Assembly: GCF_022809095.1 (NCBI RefSeq)
Contig: NZ_JALAZE010000004.1
Coordinates: forward strand, 62,001 to 126,000
DNA length: 64,000 bases
From: Bacillus kexueae
GTDB lineage: Bacteria > Bacillota > Bacilli > Bacillales > Aeribacillaceae
Direction: 5' to 3'
The position numbers were made by a program, and so were the translations under genes. This document shows, piece after piece, positions 9,874 to 21,561 of the stretch. The notes under the pieces are model-generated. The model saw only the letters and a list, made by a program, of their open reading frames with translations. It had not been told where the DNA came from and made no database searches. How positions within the stretch are numbered: the first letter of the stretch is position 1; the number at the start of each line of letters is the position of its first letter.

Positions 9874-10245
9874 TCAATTGGATTTAATAGGTAAATGTTT
9901 CCTTACTTCCTCTCGAATATCGTCAATGTCAAATGGTTTAGCAAAATGGGATAGCGCTCCTAAGTCCTTTGCTTCTTGAATCATATCAAGCTCACCATAA
10001 GCCGTCATGATAATGACACGAATATCCGGATTTACAACCTTCATTCTTTTTAAAATTTCGATTCCGTCCATTCCAGGAATTTTCATATCAAGCAAGACTA
10101 AATCGGGAGCATTCTTTTCCAAAATGTCTAATGCTTGAAAGCCGCTCGCTGCTTGATACGTTTTATATCCTTCTTTTTGAAATACTTCACTTAAAAGAAT
10201 ACGAATCCCGTATTGATCATCAACAATTAAAATTTTCCCTTCCAT
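9874..10245 (-). CDS. spo0F: Sporulation phosphorelay response regulator Spo0F
   Basis: Spo0F is a single-domain receiver that takes phosphate from sporulation kinases and passes it to Spo0B. At 123 residues it is a bare receiver with acidic pocket D-D-Q near residue 10, phosphorylation site Asp in [11 protein letters not shown] (about 54), T in I-M-T-A-Y and the K-P switch near residue 104. It matches B. subtilis Spo0F closely along its length. ATG 10245 follows GAGGTG. The upstream region has a sigma-H-like promoter and a Spo0A-box palindrome, as expected. Confidence 0.97.
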   Translation of the reverse strand: MEGKILIVDDQYGIRILLSEVFQKEGYKTYQAASGFQALDILEKNAPDLVLLDMKIPGMDGIEILKRMKVVNPDIRVIIMTAYGELDMIQEAKDLGALSHFAKPFDIDDIREEVRKHLPIKSN

Positions 10246-10360
10246 TCTTCACACCTCTTTTATTTTATTTCAACAGATGATAGTCCTCTATTAAGAGGTG
10301 CTATCAAACTCTTTACCTTTCATTCAATCGATACTCACATTATACCTTACTCGTTTACAT

Positions 10361-10387
10361 ATTCTTGTTTCTATCCTATATTCCTTC
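10361..10387 (-). promoter_or_regulatory. Sigma-H-like promoter of spo0F
   Basis: On the minus strand GAAGGAAT (10380-10387), a 12-base spacer and CAAGAAT (10361-10367) match the sigma-H pattern with one mismatch. A stronger-looking TATAAT (10339-10344) lies downstream but lacks a -35. Confidence 0.6.
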
Positions 10388-10404
10388 ACATCGATAGACA
10401 ACTT

Positions 10405-10414
10405 TTGTCGACAA
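10405..10414. promoter_or_regulatory. Candidate Spo0A box between spo0F and ywjG
   Basis: TTGTCGACAA is a perfect palindrome giving TGTCGAC (6 of 7 to the 0A-box) on both strands. It lies 18 bases upstream of the spo0F sigma-H -35 and 4 bases upstream of the ywjG -35. Confidence 0.5.
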
Positions 10415-10417
10415 TTT

Positions 10418-10446
10418 TTGCTATCCCTATTCGTTCAAGCTATAAT
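10418..10446 (+). promoter_or_regulatory. Sigma-A promoter of ywjG
   Basis: TTGCTA (10418-10423), a 17-base spacer and a perfect TATAAT (10441-10446), about 80 bases before the ywjG start. Confidence 0.6.
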
Positions 10447-10524
10447 ATGTACGATGTAAAAATCGATTGATTTATGTCTTTAATAACTTTCAATAGTATT
10501 TCAATATAAGGAGTTACTTGAACT

Positions 10525-11040
10525 ATGCTCAAAATTTTCACAACGCAATTATCTGGTTTTCTTAACCGTCTGTACGAAAATGCAGAATTTGAAATGGAAG
10601 ATGGAGCGCGCCTTCTTGCGCAAGCAGCCATTGGAGAAGGGAGCATCTTCATTTATGGTGCGCATGAATTGGAAGGAGTTGTAGCGGAAGCTCTTTCTGG
10701 TGCGGAGCCTATGCCTTCAGCGAAAAAGCTCACCAATATTCATGAGGTAACAAGCGCCGATCGTGTTCTTCTATTTAGCCGTTTTTCACATGACGAAGAT
10801 GCGGTTGAACTTGCAAAGCAATTAGAGGAAAAAGGAATCCCAACTGTCGCCGTTTCGGCGATTGCCCAAGAGGAAGAAGGATTGCAATCGGTTGTGGATG
10901 TCCACATCAACACTAATTTGAAGAAGCCGCTCGTACCAACAGAAGACGGTGAACGAATTGGCTTTCCATCGTTAATGTTATCAGTGTACGTCTACCACTG
11001 CCTCTCCCTCACGTTACACGAGATCTTAAGTGAATATTAA
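10525..11040 (+). CDS. ywjG: YwjG, DUF2529 family protein
   Basis: A conserved protein of unknown function, found beside spo0F in Bacillus. The 171-residue product looks cytosolic with alternating helix and strand. A glycine-containing segment F-I-Y-G-A-H (about 43) and the pattern resemble SIS-type sugar-phosphate-binding folds, but no catalytic motif can be named. It starts at ATG 10525 behind AAGGAG. It is divergent from spo0F with its own sigma-A promoter and ends in a strong terminator. Confidence 0.85.
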   Translation: MLKIFTTQLSGFLNRLYENAEFEMEDGARLLAQAAIGEGSIFIYGAHELEGVVAEALSGAEPMPSAKKLTNIHEVTSADRVLLFSRFSHDEDAVELAKQLEEKGIPTVAVSAIAQEEEGLQSVVDVHINTNLKKPLVPTEDGERIGFPSLMLSVYVYHCLSLTLHEILSEY

Positions 11041-11048
11041 TCGGTCGA

Positions 11049-11076
11049 AACGAGAGCCTTCATTGAGGCTCTCGTT
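11049..11076 (+). terminator. Terminator of ywjG
   Basis: AACGAGAGCC, an 8-base loop, GGCTCTCGTT, then TTCTCTTTT. Confidence 0.85.
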
Positions 11077-11099
11077 TTCTCTTTTGATTCGAATTTGGT

Positions 11100-11266
11100 A
11101 TTCATCACTTTTGTAGGTTTATTCATCAATTCCGCCGAGTTATTCATCACTTTCACGACTTTATCCATCACTTCCACTAGAGTTATTCATCACTTTCGCG
11201 AGTTTATCCATCATTTTCGCCAGGTTATTCATCACTTTCACGACTTTATCCATCACTTCCCTCTTA
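11100..11266. repeat. Tandem array of about eight 21-bp units
   Basis: The unit is ATTCATCACTTTCRCGAsTTT with variants (ATCCATCA in units 4, 6 and 8). Units begin at 11100, 11121, 11142, 11163, 11185, 11206, 11227 and 11248; unit 4 has 22 bases and unit 8 is cut short. On the minus strand one frame would read as seven-residue repeats like K-V-V-K-V-M-N, but the 22-base unit breaks the frame and there is no start or ribosome binding site. Treated as non-coding. Confidence 0.9.
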
Positions 11267-11269
11267 ACT

Positions 11270-11442
11270 AAGAAAAGCGCAAAGCGCAAGTCCTTAGGCG
11301 AAGGGCGCTGGAGGACCTGCGAGGAGGCTTCCGTCGCCACAGCAGGGCCGAAGCGACCCGAGCCGATGGCGCTTGGAGCTAGACATCAAAAAACTGTAAA
11401 GAGAATACTTTAATACTTTATTGAACTTAAACTTTCTTTAAC
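11270..11442. repeat. Dispersed ~170-bp structured repeat, copy 2
   Basis: A near-identical partner of 2250-2418 (shared core GGACCTGCGAGGAGGCTTCC and shared tail ACTTTATTGAACTTAAA). It directly abuts the 21-bp tandem array on one side and the pyrG terminator on the other. Confidence 0.85.
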
Positions 11443-11444
11443 GA

Positions 11445-11476
11445 AAAAAGGACCTGCCTTTTAGCAAGTCCTTTTT
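11445..11476 (-). terminator. Terminator of pyrG
   Basis: On the minus strand AAAAAGGACTTGC pairs with GCAGGTCCTTTTT (one G-U) and runs into T residues, 10 bases past the pyrG stop. Confidence 0.85.
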
Positions 11477-11485
11477 AACAAGTTA

Positions 11486-13126
<1,641 letters not shown>

Positions 13127-13269
13127 CTAAAAAAAGAAATTTAACGAGCAAAATGCCCATGCCAACAAATTTTCTATGGGGAGCCGTATCCATTTTGGTG
13201 CTAAAAATAAGAAATGCACAATGACTACTTGTCACCATGCAGTTTTCTCGTTCTTCCTAAAATAAATAA

Positions 13270-13297
13270 AGCTCCCTTTCACACTGGAAAGGGAGCT
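13270..13297 (-). terminator. pyrG leader attenuator
   Basis: The minus-strand hairpin AGCTCCCTTTC-cagtgt-GAAAGGGAGCT is followed by TTATTTATTTT. It starts about 32 bases after the GGGCTC start. In B. subtilis low CTP causes reiterative G addition at that start, and the poly-G pairs with the CTCCCTTTC arm to block this terminator; the sequence elements are all present here. Confidence 0.8.
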
Positions 13298-13322
13298 AAT
13301 TATATACACGACCTTTTTTAAA

Positions 13323-13364
13323 GAGCCCAAATAAAATACTAATGGGGATAAGATTGAAAGTCAA
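13323..13364 (-). promoter_or_regulatory. pyrG promoter with GGGCTC start
   Basis: On the minus strand TTGACT (13359-13364), exactly 17 bases, TAGTAT (13336-13341), 7 bases, then GGGCTC at 13323-13328. This reproduces the start sequence needed for reiterative transcription at pyrG. Confidence 0.8.
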
Positions 13365-13385
13365 CCCTAACTTTCGTAGACGAGA

Positions 13386-13910
13386 TTACTCTTCGTCTTC
13401 AACATCTAAATCATCGTCTAATTCTTCTTCGTCTTCATCTAAATCGTATTCATCTTCGATTACTTCATCATCATCGCCATCGAAGTCTTCGTCTTCTTCG
13501 AAATCATCGTCGTCCTCTTCGTAGTCATCGAGGTCATCAAAATCGATTTCTTCTTCTTCAAGATCATCTAAATCATCAAGATCTAAATCATCGCTTACTT
13601 TCTTTACTTTTTTCTTCTTCGACTTCATCACAGGTTGTGTTTCTTCGTCGATTTGATCGTATGGATACCAGCTGCGTAATCCCCAGCTGTTTTCCCCAAT
13701 ACAAATAAAGCGGCCATCTATATTAAGATCTGTGTAGAATTGCGCAATGCGCTCTTCAACGTCTGATTGTGTAAGTTCAAGTAAGCGAGTCATTTCGTCC
13801 ATTAATTCTTTGAACGGAATCGCTTGTCGTTTTTCTGAAAGAATAAGGAAAGCGACTTCTACCATAGACATTTCTTTCAGTTGTTCTGGCGAATATTGCG
13901 TTAAATTCAA
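13386..13910 (-). CDS. rpoE: RNA polymerase delta subunit
   Basis: Delta is a Firmicute RNA polymerase subunit that speeds recycling of the enzyme and raises promoter selectivity. The 174-residue protein has the folded N-terminal HARE-HTH domain (about 1-90, with [11 protein letters not shown] and W-G-L-R-S-W-Y-P) followed by K-K-K-K-V-K-K and an almost entirely Asp/Glu tail. The start is TTG 13910 with GGAG 9 bases upstream. The neighbouring Ser-rich plus-strand frame is only the reverse of the acidic tail. Upstream of pyrG as in B. subtilis. Confidence 0.96.
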   Translation of the reverse strand: MNLTQYSPEQLKEMSMVEVAFLILSEKRQAIPFKELMDEMTRLLELTQSDVEERIAQFYTDLNIDGRFICIGENSWGLRSWYPYDQIDEETQPVMKSKKKKVKKVSDDLDLDDLDDLEEEEIDFDDLDDYEEDDDDFEEDEDFDGDDDEVIEDEYDLDEDEEELDDDLDVEDEE

Positions 13911-14208
13911 GGCCTGGCACTCCTTTTCTTAAAAAATATTTCATCTATTAATCATGTTGAAAGGATTCCCTTTGAAAATGTAACTACGCGGATTTTATTC
14001 ATTAGCGAAAAGCTTTATGCCTATGTATCCTCGCGCAAATCTTAACACGGAATCCCTTTTATGACTATTGTTAGCATACCTATCATTATAAACAATATTA
14101 ACAGCTTTATGCCACATTATCTTCGTAAAAATACAAATTCCCCTTAAAAAAGTCGCCTTCCATTTCCTTTTCGCATTCTGGTGCATCTAAATAGTACGTA
14201 ACAACCTG

Positions 14209-14237
14209 AAAAAAAGAGAAAAGGCGAAGTCGCCCTT
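14209..14237 (-). terminator. Terminator of the icmF operon
   Basis: GGCG-ACTT-CGCC on the minus strand with flanking A/T pairs, followed by TTTTCTCTTTTTTT. Confidence 0.65.
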
Positions 14238-14246
14238 TCCCTACCC

Positions 14247-17200
14247 TTACATATTGCGACGGTATTGTCCTCCCACTTCGTATAAAGCTCTCGTTATCTG
14301 TCCGAGACTTGCGACTTTTACCGTCTCCATTAATTCAGCAAAGATGTTTCCGCCTGAAACAGCCGCATGTTTCAATCGATTGAGGGCATCCTCAACCACT
14401 TGTTCATGCTTTTGGTGGAATGCTTGTAAATTATGAATCTGTAATTCTTTTTCTTCTTTCGACGCACGCGCTAATTCCATATTGTCAATGTCTTCTTCAC
14501 TCGGCGGGTTCGGGTTCAAGTATGTGTTTACCCCAATGATCGGTAATTCCCCTGTATGCTTCTTCATTTCATAGTACATCGATTCATCTTGGATTTTACC
14601 GCGTTGATATTGGGACTCCATCGCTCCAAGAACACCGCCACGCTCATTAATTCGGTCAAACTCCTTTAATACAGCTTCTTCTACTAAATCGGTTAACTCC
14701 TCTATGATAAAGGAGCCTTGAAGCGGATTTTCATTTTTCGTTAACCCGTGTTCCTTCGTAATAATCATCTGAATCGCCATTGCACGACGTACGGATTCTT
14801 CCGTTGGTGTCGTAATCGCTTCATCGTAGGCATTCGTATGAAGCGAGTTGCAGTTATCATGTAACGCCATTAACGCTTGAAGGGTCGTACGGATATCGTT
14901 GAAGTCGATTTCTTGTGCGTGCAAGGATCGACCTGACGTTTGTACATGGTACTTCAACTTCTGGCTTCGCTCATTGGCCCCGTATTTATCGCGCATAACG
15001 GTTGCCCAAATACGGCGAGCCACACGACCAATGACCGTATACTCTGGGTCGAGACCGTTGCTAAAGAAGAAGGATAAATTCGGTGCAAAGTCATCGATAT
15101 GCATACCGCGACTTAAATAATATTCGACATACGTAAATCCATTGGCTAACGTAAAAGCTAGCTGGGAAATCGGGTTAGCTCCTGCCTCCGCAATATGATA
15201 GCCAGAAATGGATACAGAATAATAGTTGCGCACTTTGTTTTCAATAAAGTACTCTTGAATATCTCCCATCATACGAAGAGCAAATTCAGTTGAGAAGATG
15301 CACGTATTTTGCCCTTGATCTTCTTTTAAAATGTCTGCTTGAACTGTTCCACGAACCGTTTGTAAGGTTTGTTTTTTAACGTCTTCGTATTCTTCTTTTG
15401 TTAAGGAGCGGCCTAGTTCAGCTTCTTTTTTCTCTACTTGTTGATCGACCGCTGTATTCATAAACATTGCTAAAATGATTGGCGCAGGACCATTAATTGT
15501 CATAGAAACAGATGTAGTTGGGGCACATAAATCAAAGCCTTTGTATAGCTTTTTCATGTCATCTAACGTACAAACATTGACGCCGCTTTCCCCGATTTTT
15601 CCGAAAATATCTGGACGATAATCTGGGTCCTCACCGTATAATGTGACAGAATCAAATGCAGTACTTAATCGTTTAGCCGTATCATCTTTTGATAAGTAAT
15701 GGAAACGTTTATTCGTTCTCTCCGGTGTCCCTTCCCCAGCGAATTGACGTTTCGGATCTTCTCCTTCTCGCTTGAACGGGAATACGCCAGCTGTGTACGG
15801 GAACGACCCTGGAACGTTCTCACGGTATACCCATCGTAAGATTTCCCCATAATCCTTATATTTCGGTAAAATGACTTTTGGAATGATAGTTCCGGATAAT
15901 GACTTTGTCGTTAACTTCGTTCGGATTTCTTTGCCACGAATCACGGTAACGAATTCGTCTTGTGCGTATTGGTGTTTTTTCTCTTCCCAAGTCGCTAAGA
16001 TTTTCTTCGATTCAGGTGTTAATTTTTCCTCAAGGCCTTGTTTCATCGTTTCTAAAGACTGAATGAGTTCATCATGTTCGGCTGAATTTCGAAGTTCTTC
16101 TAACGTTCCTTCCACTTGGAATAATCGTCTTGCAATTTCTACTTGTTCGTTCGCTGTCTTGTGGTAATTTCTAACGGTGTCGGTGATTTCACGTAAGTAG
16201 TAACGTCTGTCTGGTGGAATGATAAGATTTTGTTTTTGTACATCTTTGACAGACGGAAGGGATGAAGACCAATCTTTGTTGGCTCTTTCATTAATAAGAG
16301 ATAATAATGCGTTAAACAAGGTGTTCGTACCTGGATCGTTAAACTGACTTGCAATTGTTCCGTAAACTGGCATTTCATCGAGTTCTTTGTCAAACAGCAT
16401 GTGACTTCTTTGATATTGTTTTTGAACTTGACGTTTCGCGTCTTCAGAACCTTTTTTCTCAAATTTATTGATGACAATTAAATCAGCAAAGTCGATCATA
16501 TCAATTTTTTCTAACTGGGAAGGTGCGCCAAACTCACTAGTCATGACATACATGGCGATGTCACAAATATTGCGAATCTCTGCGTCCCCTTGCCCAATTC
16601 CACTTGTCTCGACAATAATCAAGTCATATTGAGCTGCTTTTACAACATCAATGGAGTCCTTGATGGCAAGGGATAATTCCGAGCGAGACTGACGCGTTGC
16701 CAAACTTCGCATGTACACGCGTTGATTAAAGATTGCGTTCATTCGAATACGGTCACCTAAAAGGGCACCACCAGTTTTTTGTTTCGTCGGGTCAATGGAA
16801 AGGACCGCAATATTAATGTCGGGAACTTCATTTAAAAAACGACGGATAAGTTCATCGGTGAGTGAGCTTTTCCCTGCTCCCCCTGTCCCTGTAATCCCGA
16901 TAACTGGAGCTTTTGACGGCACTTCCTTTAGTTGAGTGAGCACTTGATCAACTGTGGCGGCCGCCTCATCATTCGCTAGCACTCTCGTCTCAGCCAACGT
17001 AATCAACTGAGCAACAGCCTTCACATCTCCTTGACGCACTTGCTCTAACGCTAACTTCGTATCTTTTACCGTCATAAAATCGCACTCTTCTAACATGACA
17101 TTGATCATGCCTTGCAACCCGATTTTTCTACCGTCCTCTGGAGAGAAGATTCGGGCAATACCATAATCGTGGAGTTCCTTAATTTCCCTTGGAATAATAA

Positions 17201-17504
17201 CTCCACCGCCACCACCATAAATGCGAATATGAGGTGCGCCTTTTTCTGTTAATAAGTCGTACATGTATTTAAAATATTCAACGTGTCCCCCTTGATAGGA
17301 AGATACAGCAATTCCTTGAACGTCTTCTTGAATAGCGGCATTCACAATCTCCTCAACTGAACGGTTATGACCTAAATGAATCACTTCCGCACCACTTGCT
17401 TGTAAAATTCGTCGCATAATATTAATCGAAGCATCATGTCCATCAAATAAACTAGATGCTGTTACGAAACGTACGGCATGCTTTGGTCGATAAATATGTG
17501 CCAT
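14247..17504 (-). CDS. icmF: Fused isobutyryl-CoA mutase (B12 domain, G-protein chaperone, mutase)
   Basis: IcmF interconverts isobutyryl-CoA and n-butyryl-CoA with adenosylcobalamin; its inner GTPase loads and protects the cofactor. The 1085-residue protein shows the expected order: B12-binding domain (about 10-140, with F-D-G-H-D-A-S), MeaB-like GTPase (P-loop G-T-G-G-A-G-K-S, then N-K-F-E-K), a linker, and the TIM-barrel mutase ([11 protein letters not shown] and N-P-I-S-Q-L-A). The Phe and Gln of those two motifs are those of IcmF rather than methylmalonyl-CoA mutase. Start 17504 follows AAGGGGGATGGG. Last gene of the acyl-CoA operon. Some family members also act on isovaleryl/pivalyl-CoA; this cannot be settled by eye. 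Confidence 0.95.
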   Translation of the reverse strand: MAHIYRPKHAVRFVTASSLFDGHDASINIMRRILQASGAEVIHLGHNRSVEEIVNAAIQEDVQGIAVSSYQGGHVEYFKYMYDLLTEKGAPHIRIYGGGGGVIIPREIKELHDYGIARIFSPEDGRKIGLQGMINVMLEECDFMTVKDTKLALEQVRQGDVKAVAQLITLAETRVLANDEAAATVDQVLTQLKEVPSKAPVIGITGTGGAGKSSLTDELIRRFLNEVPDINIAVLSIDPTKQKTGGALLGDRIRMNAIFNQRVYMRSLATRQSRSELSLAIKDSIDVVKAAQYDLIIVETSGIGQGDAEIRNICDIAMYVMTSEFGAPSQLEKIDMIDFADLIVINKFEKKGSEDAKRQVQKQYQRSHMLFDKELDEMPVYGTIASQFNDPGTNTLFNALLSLINERANKDWSSSLPSVKDVQKQNLIIPPDRRYYLREITDTVRNYHKTANEQVEIARRLFQVEGTLEELRNSAEHDELIQSLETMKQGLEEKLTPESKKILATWEEKKHQYAQDEFVTVIRGKEIRTKLTTKSLSGTIIPKVILPKYKDYGEILRWVYRENVPGSFPYTAGVFPFKREGEDPKRQFAGEGTPERTNKRFHYLSKDDTAKRLSTAFDSVTLYGEDPDYRPDIFGKIGESGVNVCTLDDMKKLYKGFDLCAPTTSVSMTINGPAPIILAMFMNTAVDQQVEKKEAELGRSLTKEEYEDVKKQTLQTVRGTVQADILKEDQGQNTCIFSTEFALRMMGDIQEYFIENKVRNYYSVSISGYHIAEAGANPISQLAFTLANGFTYVEYYLSRGMHIDDFAPNLSFFFSNGLDPEYTVIGRVARRIWATVMRDKYGANERSQKLKYHVQTSGRSLHAQEIDFNDIRTTLQALMALHDNCNSLHTNAYDEAITTPTEESVRRAMAIQMIITKEHGLTKNENPLQGSFIIEELTDLVEEAVLKEFDRINERGGVLGAMESQYQRGKIQDESMYYEMKKHTGELPIIGVNTYLNPNPPSEEDIDNMELARASKEEKELQIHNLQAFHQKHEQVVEDALNRLKHAAVSGGNIFAELMETVKVASLGQITRALYEVGGQYRRNM

Positions 17505-17535
17505 ATCCCATCCCCCTTGAATAATCAATGATGAT

Positions 17536-18153
17536 TTAACAAATTCCTTTTAAAATCACATTCGTCTGTAAAACAATATATTCTTCTAACGAAAACATTT
17601 TGTGCAATGCCCACCGTCTAAACGCCCACATTTGACCTTGAACAAAAATATTATGGGCGACGAGGCGTTGCTCAGACTTCGTTAAATCAAATTCCCCTTT
17701 GTTTACACAACCTTCGATAATGGATTCAAACATTCCAACCATTTCTAACTCTTTTTTCAACACGTAAGGGAGCGCATCTTTTGATAATGATTTGACTTCT
17801 TGATACATGACGAGAACCTCATCTTGCATTTCATCGACGACTCGAAAATAATTGGCAATTGCTCGCTTTAAGCTGTCGACCGTACCTTGCTTCATATCCA
17901 ACTCTTGTTCGAGGCGTTCCCTTACTTCGTCATAAATCGTGTCACAAACGAGATAAAGGACATCTTCTTTTTGCCTAATATATTCGTATAATGTCCCAAT
18001 ACTAAATCCTGCTGCTCTCGCAATCTCTCTCGTTGTCGTGCGGTGAAACCCCTTTTCTTTAAATAAACTCACCGCTCCTTTGACCATTTGCTCTCTACGC
18101 TTTTGAATTAATCGTTCATCCTTAACGGATGCAGGTACTGGTCGTTTCCCCAT
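17536..18153 (-). CDS. TetR-family transcriptional regulator (FadR-like)
   Basis: A 205-residue repressor with an N-terminal helix-turn-helix (about 20-65, [20 protein letters not shown]) and a helical ligand domain. In Bacillus, TetR proteins next to acyl-CoA dehydrogenase genes usually sense acyl-CoA; FadR (YsiA) is the model. It lies between acdA and icmF with gaps of 20 and 31 bases, so it is made from the operon it probably controls. Two 18-bp operator-like palindromes occur upstream of fadF and mmgA. The inducer is unknown; butyryl- or isobutyryl-CoA would be a reasonable guess. Confidence 0.85.
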   Translation of the reverse strand: MGKRPVPASVKDERLIQKRREQMVKGAVSLFKEKGFHRTTTREIARAAGFSIGTLYEYIRQKEDVLYLVCDTIYDEVRERLEQELDMKQGTVDSLKRAIANYFRVVDEMQDEVLVMYQEVKSLSKDALPYVLKKELEMVGMFESIIEGCVNKGEFDLTKSEQRLVAHNIFVQGQMWAFRRWALHKMFSLEEYIVLQTNVILKGIC

Positions 18154-18173
18154 ATTTCAACACCAACATTTCC

Positions 18174-19313
18174 TTATTTCGTTAACATTCTGGAAATAAC
18201 AAGTCGTTGAATCTCTTGGGTGCCCTCATAGATTTGTGTAATTTTCGCATCTCTCATGAAACGCTCAACTGGATAATCTTTCGTATAACCATATCCACCA
18301 AATATTTGAACCGCTTCTGTCGTCACCTTCATCGCAATATCCCCTGCGTAAAGCTTCGACATTGCTGATTCTTTCCCGTAAGGTAAGCCTTCTGACTCAA
18401 GCCACGCTGCTTGATACGTTAAAAGACGAGCTGCTTCTACCTGTGTCGCCATATCCGCTAACTTGAAGCCAATACCTTGATTCGCTGCAATTGGTTTCCC
18501 GAATTGATGTCTCTCTTTTGCGTAGGCGACTGCCGCATCCAATGCCCCTTGCGCAATTCCAACCGCTTGCGCCGCAATCCCGTTACGTCCGCCATCGAGT
18601 GTCATCATCGCAATTTTAAAGCCTTGCCCTTCTTCACCTAGCAAGTTTTCCTTCGGTACTTTACAGTCTTCAAACACAATTTCTGTTGTCGGAGACGAAC
18701 GAATCCCCAATTTCTTTTCTTTTTTCCCAACAGAGAATCCAGGGAAGTCTTTTTCAACGATGAAGGCACTTGTTCCTTTATGCTTCGATGTTGGATCTGT
18801 TAGCGCAAACACAACGTAATAATCGGCAATGCCTCCATTGGTGATGAAAATTTTGGACCCGTTTAAAATGTAATGATCCCCTTCAAGTCGAGCCGTCGTT
18901 TTCATAGCTCCAGCATCTGAGCCGGACCCAGGCTCTGTTAACCCATAGCCTCCAATCTTTTCACCTTGCGCCATCGGACGTAAATATTTTTGCTTCTGTT
19001 CTTCGGATCCAAATTTGTAAATCGGCCATCCTGCAAGCGAGGTATGTGCAGATAACGTTACTCCTGTTGAAGCACAAACACGTGAAAGCTCTTCAACCGC
19101 AATGACATAAGCTAAATAATCGCTTCCGATTCCTCCGTACTCTTCAGGCCACGGAATACCCGTTAAACCGAGCTCCGCCATTTGATGAAAAATATCCATA
19201 TCAAAGCGTTCTTCTTCATCTCGCTCAGCTGCTGTAGGAGCTACTTCATTTTCGGCAAAGTCTCTCACCATTTTCCGTATCATTTCATGTTCTTCGCTTA
19301 ATTTAAAGTTCAT
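18174..19313 (-). CDS. acdA: Acyl-CoA dehydrogenase AcdA
   Basis: An FAD enzyme that oxidises short or branched acyl-CoA to the trans-2-enoyl-CoA. The 379-residue protein matches B. subtilis AcdA closely, including [26 protein letters not shown] and the C-terminal I-Y-E-G-T-Q-E-I-Q, which holds the catalytic Glu of short/branched-chain types. Start 19313 is preferred (purine-rich GGGGG 7 bases before the AAGG); two upstream in-frame starts are less likely. AcdA next to fadF is conserved, but here four genes lie between them. Confidence 0.93.
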   Translation of the reverse strand: MNFKLSEEHEMIRKMVRDFAENEVAPTAAERDEEERFDMDIFHQMAELGLTGIPWPEEYGGIGSDYLAYVIAVEELSRVCASTGVTLSAHTSLAGWPIYKFGSEEQKQKYLRPMAQGEKIGGYGLTEPGSGSDAGAMKTTARLEGDHYILNGSKIFITNGGIADYYVVFALTDPTSKHKGTSAFIVEKDFPGFSVGKKEKKLGIRSSPTTEIVFEDCKVPKENLLGEEGQGFKIAMMTLDGGRNGIAAQAVGIAQGALDAAVAYAKERHQFGKPIAANQGIGFKLADMATQVEAARLLTYQAAWLESEGLPYGKESAMSKLYAGDIAMKVTTEAVQIFGGYGYTKDYPVERFMRDAKITQIYEGTQEIQRLVISRMLTK

Positions 19314-19379
19314 CCTTCCCATCCCCCATAATCGATTGTATGTAGAGCGCCTCATCAGCTGGCGCTCTTAACGTTTTAC

Positions 19380-20516
19380 TTATTTCATCAGATGCTTACT
19401 AATGACGAGGCGCTGAATTTCACTTGTTCCTTCGTAAATTTGACAAACCTTTGCATCGCGGAAGAATCGTTCAACCGGATAATCCTTTGTATAGCCGTAT
19501 CCTCCATATACTTGAATCGCTTCGGTTGAAACGTCCATCGCCGCTTGAGATGCGAAAAGCTTCGCCATTGACGCTTCTTTTCCACATGGAAGGCCATTTT
19601 GACGTAAGTAAGCAGCACGATACGTCAATAATTCAGCCGCTTCCACTTGTGTAGCCATATCCGCTAATTTGAAACCAATTCCTTGATTTGCCGCAATTGG
19701 TTTCCCGAACTGATGACGTTCTTTTGCATAGCTAATGGCATGTTCAAGCGCTGCTTGGGCAATTCCTAATGACTGAGCCGCGATTCCGATACGACCTACG
19801 TCCAAGTTAGCCATGGCAATTTTAAATCCTTCTCCTTCTTCACCGAGAAGATTTTCTTTCGGAACCATTGCGTCTTCGAACGTAATTTGAACCGTTCTTG
19901 ATCCATGAAGACCCATTTTCTTTTCATCTTTACCAATGATGAAACCAGGTGTGTCTTTTTCGACAATAAAGGCAGATATTCCTTTGCTTCGTTCACCTTC
20001 ACCTGTACGCGCAAACACGATATACGTATCGGCTTCGCCTCCATTTGTGATAAATACTTTCGAACCATTCAATCGGTAGTAATCCCCATCTAATACCGCT
20101 CGCGTCTTTAAGCTCGCTGCATCCGAACCGGCACTTGGTTCGGTTAAACAAAACGCTCCTAAATACTCACCTGAGGCAAGCTTTGGCACATATTTCTTCT
20201 TTTGCTCCTCAGTTCCGAAGTATAAAATTGGGTTCGTTCCAACAGAAGTATGAACCGATAAAATTACCCCAATGGTAGCGCTTACGCGAGAAAGCTCGTG
20301 AATCGCAATAATGTAAGACGTAAAATCCATTCCAGCGCCACCATACTTTTCTGGAATTGGAATCCCCATTAACCCTAGTTCACCCATTTTCTTTAATAGA
20401 TGTCTAGGAAACTCGCCTTCTTCCATTCTTTCAATAAATGGTGCAATTTCGCTCTCAGCAAAATCACGGACCATTTTTCTCATCATTTCTTGTTCTTCTG
20501 TGAAGCGTAAATTCAT
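19380..20516 (-). CDS. mmgC: Acyl-CoA dehydrogenase, MmgC-like
   Basis: A second FAD-dependent acyl-CoA dehydrogenase of 378 residues, closer to B. subtilis MmgC ([23 protein letters not shown]). The ends V-Y-G-G-Y-G-Y-T-K and I-Y-E-G-T-S-E-I-Q carry the active-site Glu. It shares a 30-residue block with AcdA, but the codons differ at many third positions, so this is constraint rather than recent gene conversion. ATG 20516 has AGGAG 9 bases upstream. It likely oxidises butyryl- or isobutyryl-CoA. Confidence 0.92.
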   Translation of the reverse strand: MNLRFTEEQEMMRKMVRDFAESEIAPFIERMEEGEFPRHLLKKMGELGLMGIPIPEKYGGAGMDFTSYIIAIHELSRVSATIGVILSVHTSVGTNPILYFGTEEQKKKYVPKLASGEYLGAFCLTEPSAGSDAASLKTRAVLDGDYYRLNGSKVFITNGGEADTYIVFARTGEGERSKGISAFIVEKDTPGFIIGKDEKKMGLHGSRTVQITFEDAMVPKENLLGEEGEGFKIAMANLDVGRIGIAAQSLGIAQAALEHAISYAKERHQFGKPIAANQGIGFKLADMATQVEAAELLTYRAAYLRQNGLPCGKEASMAKLFASQAAMDVSTEAIQVYGGYGYTKDYPVERFFRDAKVCQIYEGTSEIQRLVISKHLMK

Positions 20517-20542
20517 GTCTCCCATCTCCTTCTATGATGTCG

Positions 20543-21394
20543 TTACTCGTATGTGTAGAATCCTTTTCCTGTTTTACGACCTAACCAACCTGCTTTTACG
20601 TATTTACGCAGTAATGGACATGGACGATATTTGTCGTCTCCAAATCCTTCGTGTAAAATTTCCATAATGTAAAGGCATGTATCTAAGCCGATAAAATCAG
20701 CTAGTGTTAGTGGACCCATTGGATGATTCATTCCAAGCTTCATAACTTCATCAACTGCTTCCGGTGTGGCAACCCCTTCATAAACTGTATAAATCGCTTC
20801 GTTAATCATGGGCATTAATACACGGTTGGACACAAATCCAGGGAAATCATTGACCTCTACCGGCACTTTATTTAATTTTTTCGTCATATCTTCAATAACA
20901 GAATACGTTTCATCTGTTGTTGCCAACCCGCGAATGATTTCGACTAACTTCATAACCGGCACCGGATTCATAAAGTGCATACCGATTACTTTTTCAGGTC
21001 GCTTCGTAGCTGCTGCAATTTCGGTAATTGGTAATGAAGAAGTATTAGAAGCTAATATGACATGATCCTTCGTAATTTCATCGAGTTGCTTAAAGATGTC
21101 TGTTTTAATGGCCATGTTTTCAACAGCCGCTTCAATACATAAGTCAACATCACTTGCATCCGCTAGATTCGTAGAAGGCTTTAGACGTGAAAGAATCTCA
21201 CTTTTCTCTCCTTCTGTTAGACGCCCCTTTTCAACTTGTCGAGATAAATTTTTCGTAATAACTGCTAATCCTCGCTGTACAAATTCATCCTTCAAGTCAT
21301 TCATGAGTACTTCATATCCGGCTTGGGCGCAAACTTGGGCAATACCAGAACCCATCTGCCCAGCACCTATGACCATCACTTTTTCTACCTTCAT
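20543..21394 (-). CDS. mmgB: 3-hydroxybutyryl-CoA dehydrogenase
   Basis: This NAD-dependent enzyme converts 3-hydroxybutyryl-CoA to acetoacetyl-CoA. The 283-residue protein has a Rossmann fold [11 protein letters not shown] at the N terminus, catalytic His in [10 protein letters not shown], and the C-terminal helical domain with G-F-V-S-N-R and [13 protein letters not shown]. It is very close to B. subtilis MmgB. ATG 21394 has GGAGAAGAC directly upstream. A cre site lies about 95 bases upstream, in the gap after mmgA, suggesting an internal CcpA-controlled promoter. Confidence 0.95.
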   Translation of the reverse strand: MKVEKVMVIGAGQMGSGIAQVCAQAGYEVLMNDLKDEFVQRGLAVITKNLSRQVEKGRLTEGEKSEILSRLKPSTNLADASDVDLCIEAAVENMAIKTDIFKQLDEITKDHVILASNTSSLPITEIAAATKRPEKVIGMHFMNPVPVMKLVEIIRGLATTDETYSVIEDMTKKLNKVPVEVNDFPGFVSNRVLMPMINEAIYTVYEGVATPEAVDEVMKLGMNHPMGPLTLADFIGLDTCLYIMEILHEGFGDDKYRPCPLLRKYVKAGWLGRKTGKGFYTYE

Positions 21395-21483
21395 GTCTTC
21401 TCCATCCCCTTTTGCTTCGTGAAATATGATTGTATCCATTAAAACAATTGAGAACATCTAGTTCTCTCTTGTTTATACCAAAT

Positions 21484-21497
21484 TGTAAACGTTTTCT
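21484..21497. promoter_or_regulatory. CcpA cre site upstream of mmgB
   Basis: TGTAAACGTTTTCT fits the cre consensus TGWAARCGYTWNCW at every position. It overlaps a possible -35 region for a TATAAA (21471-21476, minus strand). CcpA repression of mmgABC is known in B. subtilis. Confidence 0.75.
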
Positions 21498-21561
21498 GAT
21501 TTAGGGGTACCAATAAGGGAAGCACTCCCCTATTGGCCTCCTTCTCTTACAAAGTCTCGTA

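Noticed and set aside
10339-10344. TATAAT on the minus strand before spo0F as a sigma-A promoter
   Set aside because: No hexamer resembling TTGACA at 16-18 bases; left out as a feature.
11100-11266. The 21-bp array as a coding heptad repeat
   Set aside because: 21 is a multiple of three, but the 22-base fourth unit shifts the frame and no start codon with ribosome binding site precedes it.
11100-11266. The 21-bp array as a CRISPR
   Set aside because: Units are contiguous with no unique spacers.
13342-13524. Plus-strand frame of almost pure Ser/Lys
   Set aside because: It is the complement of the Asp/Glu-coding tail of rpoE and has no start signals of its own.
18421-19740. Gene conversion between the two acyl-CoA dehydrogenases
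   Set aside because: The shared 30-residue block differs at many synonymous positions, so it reflects protein constraint.
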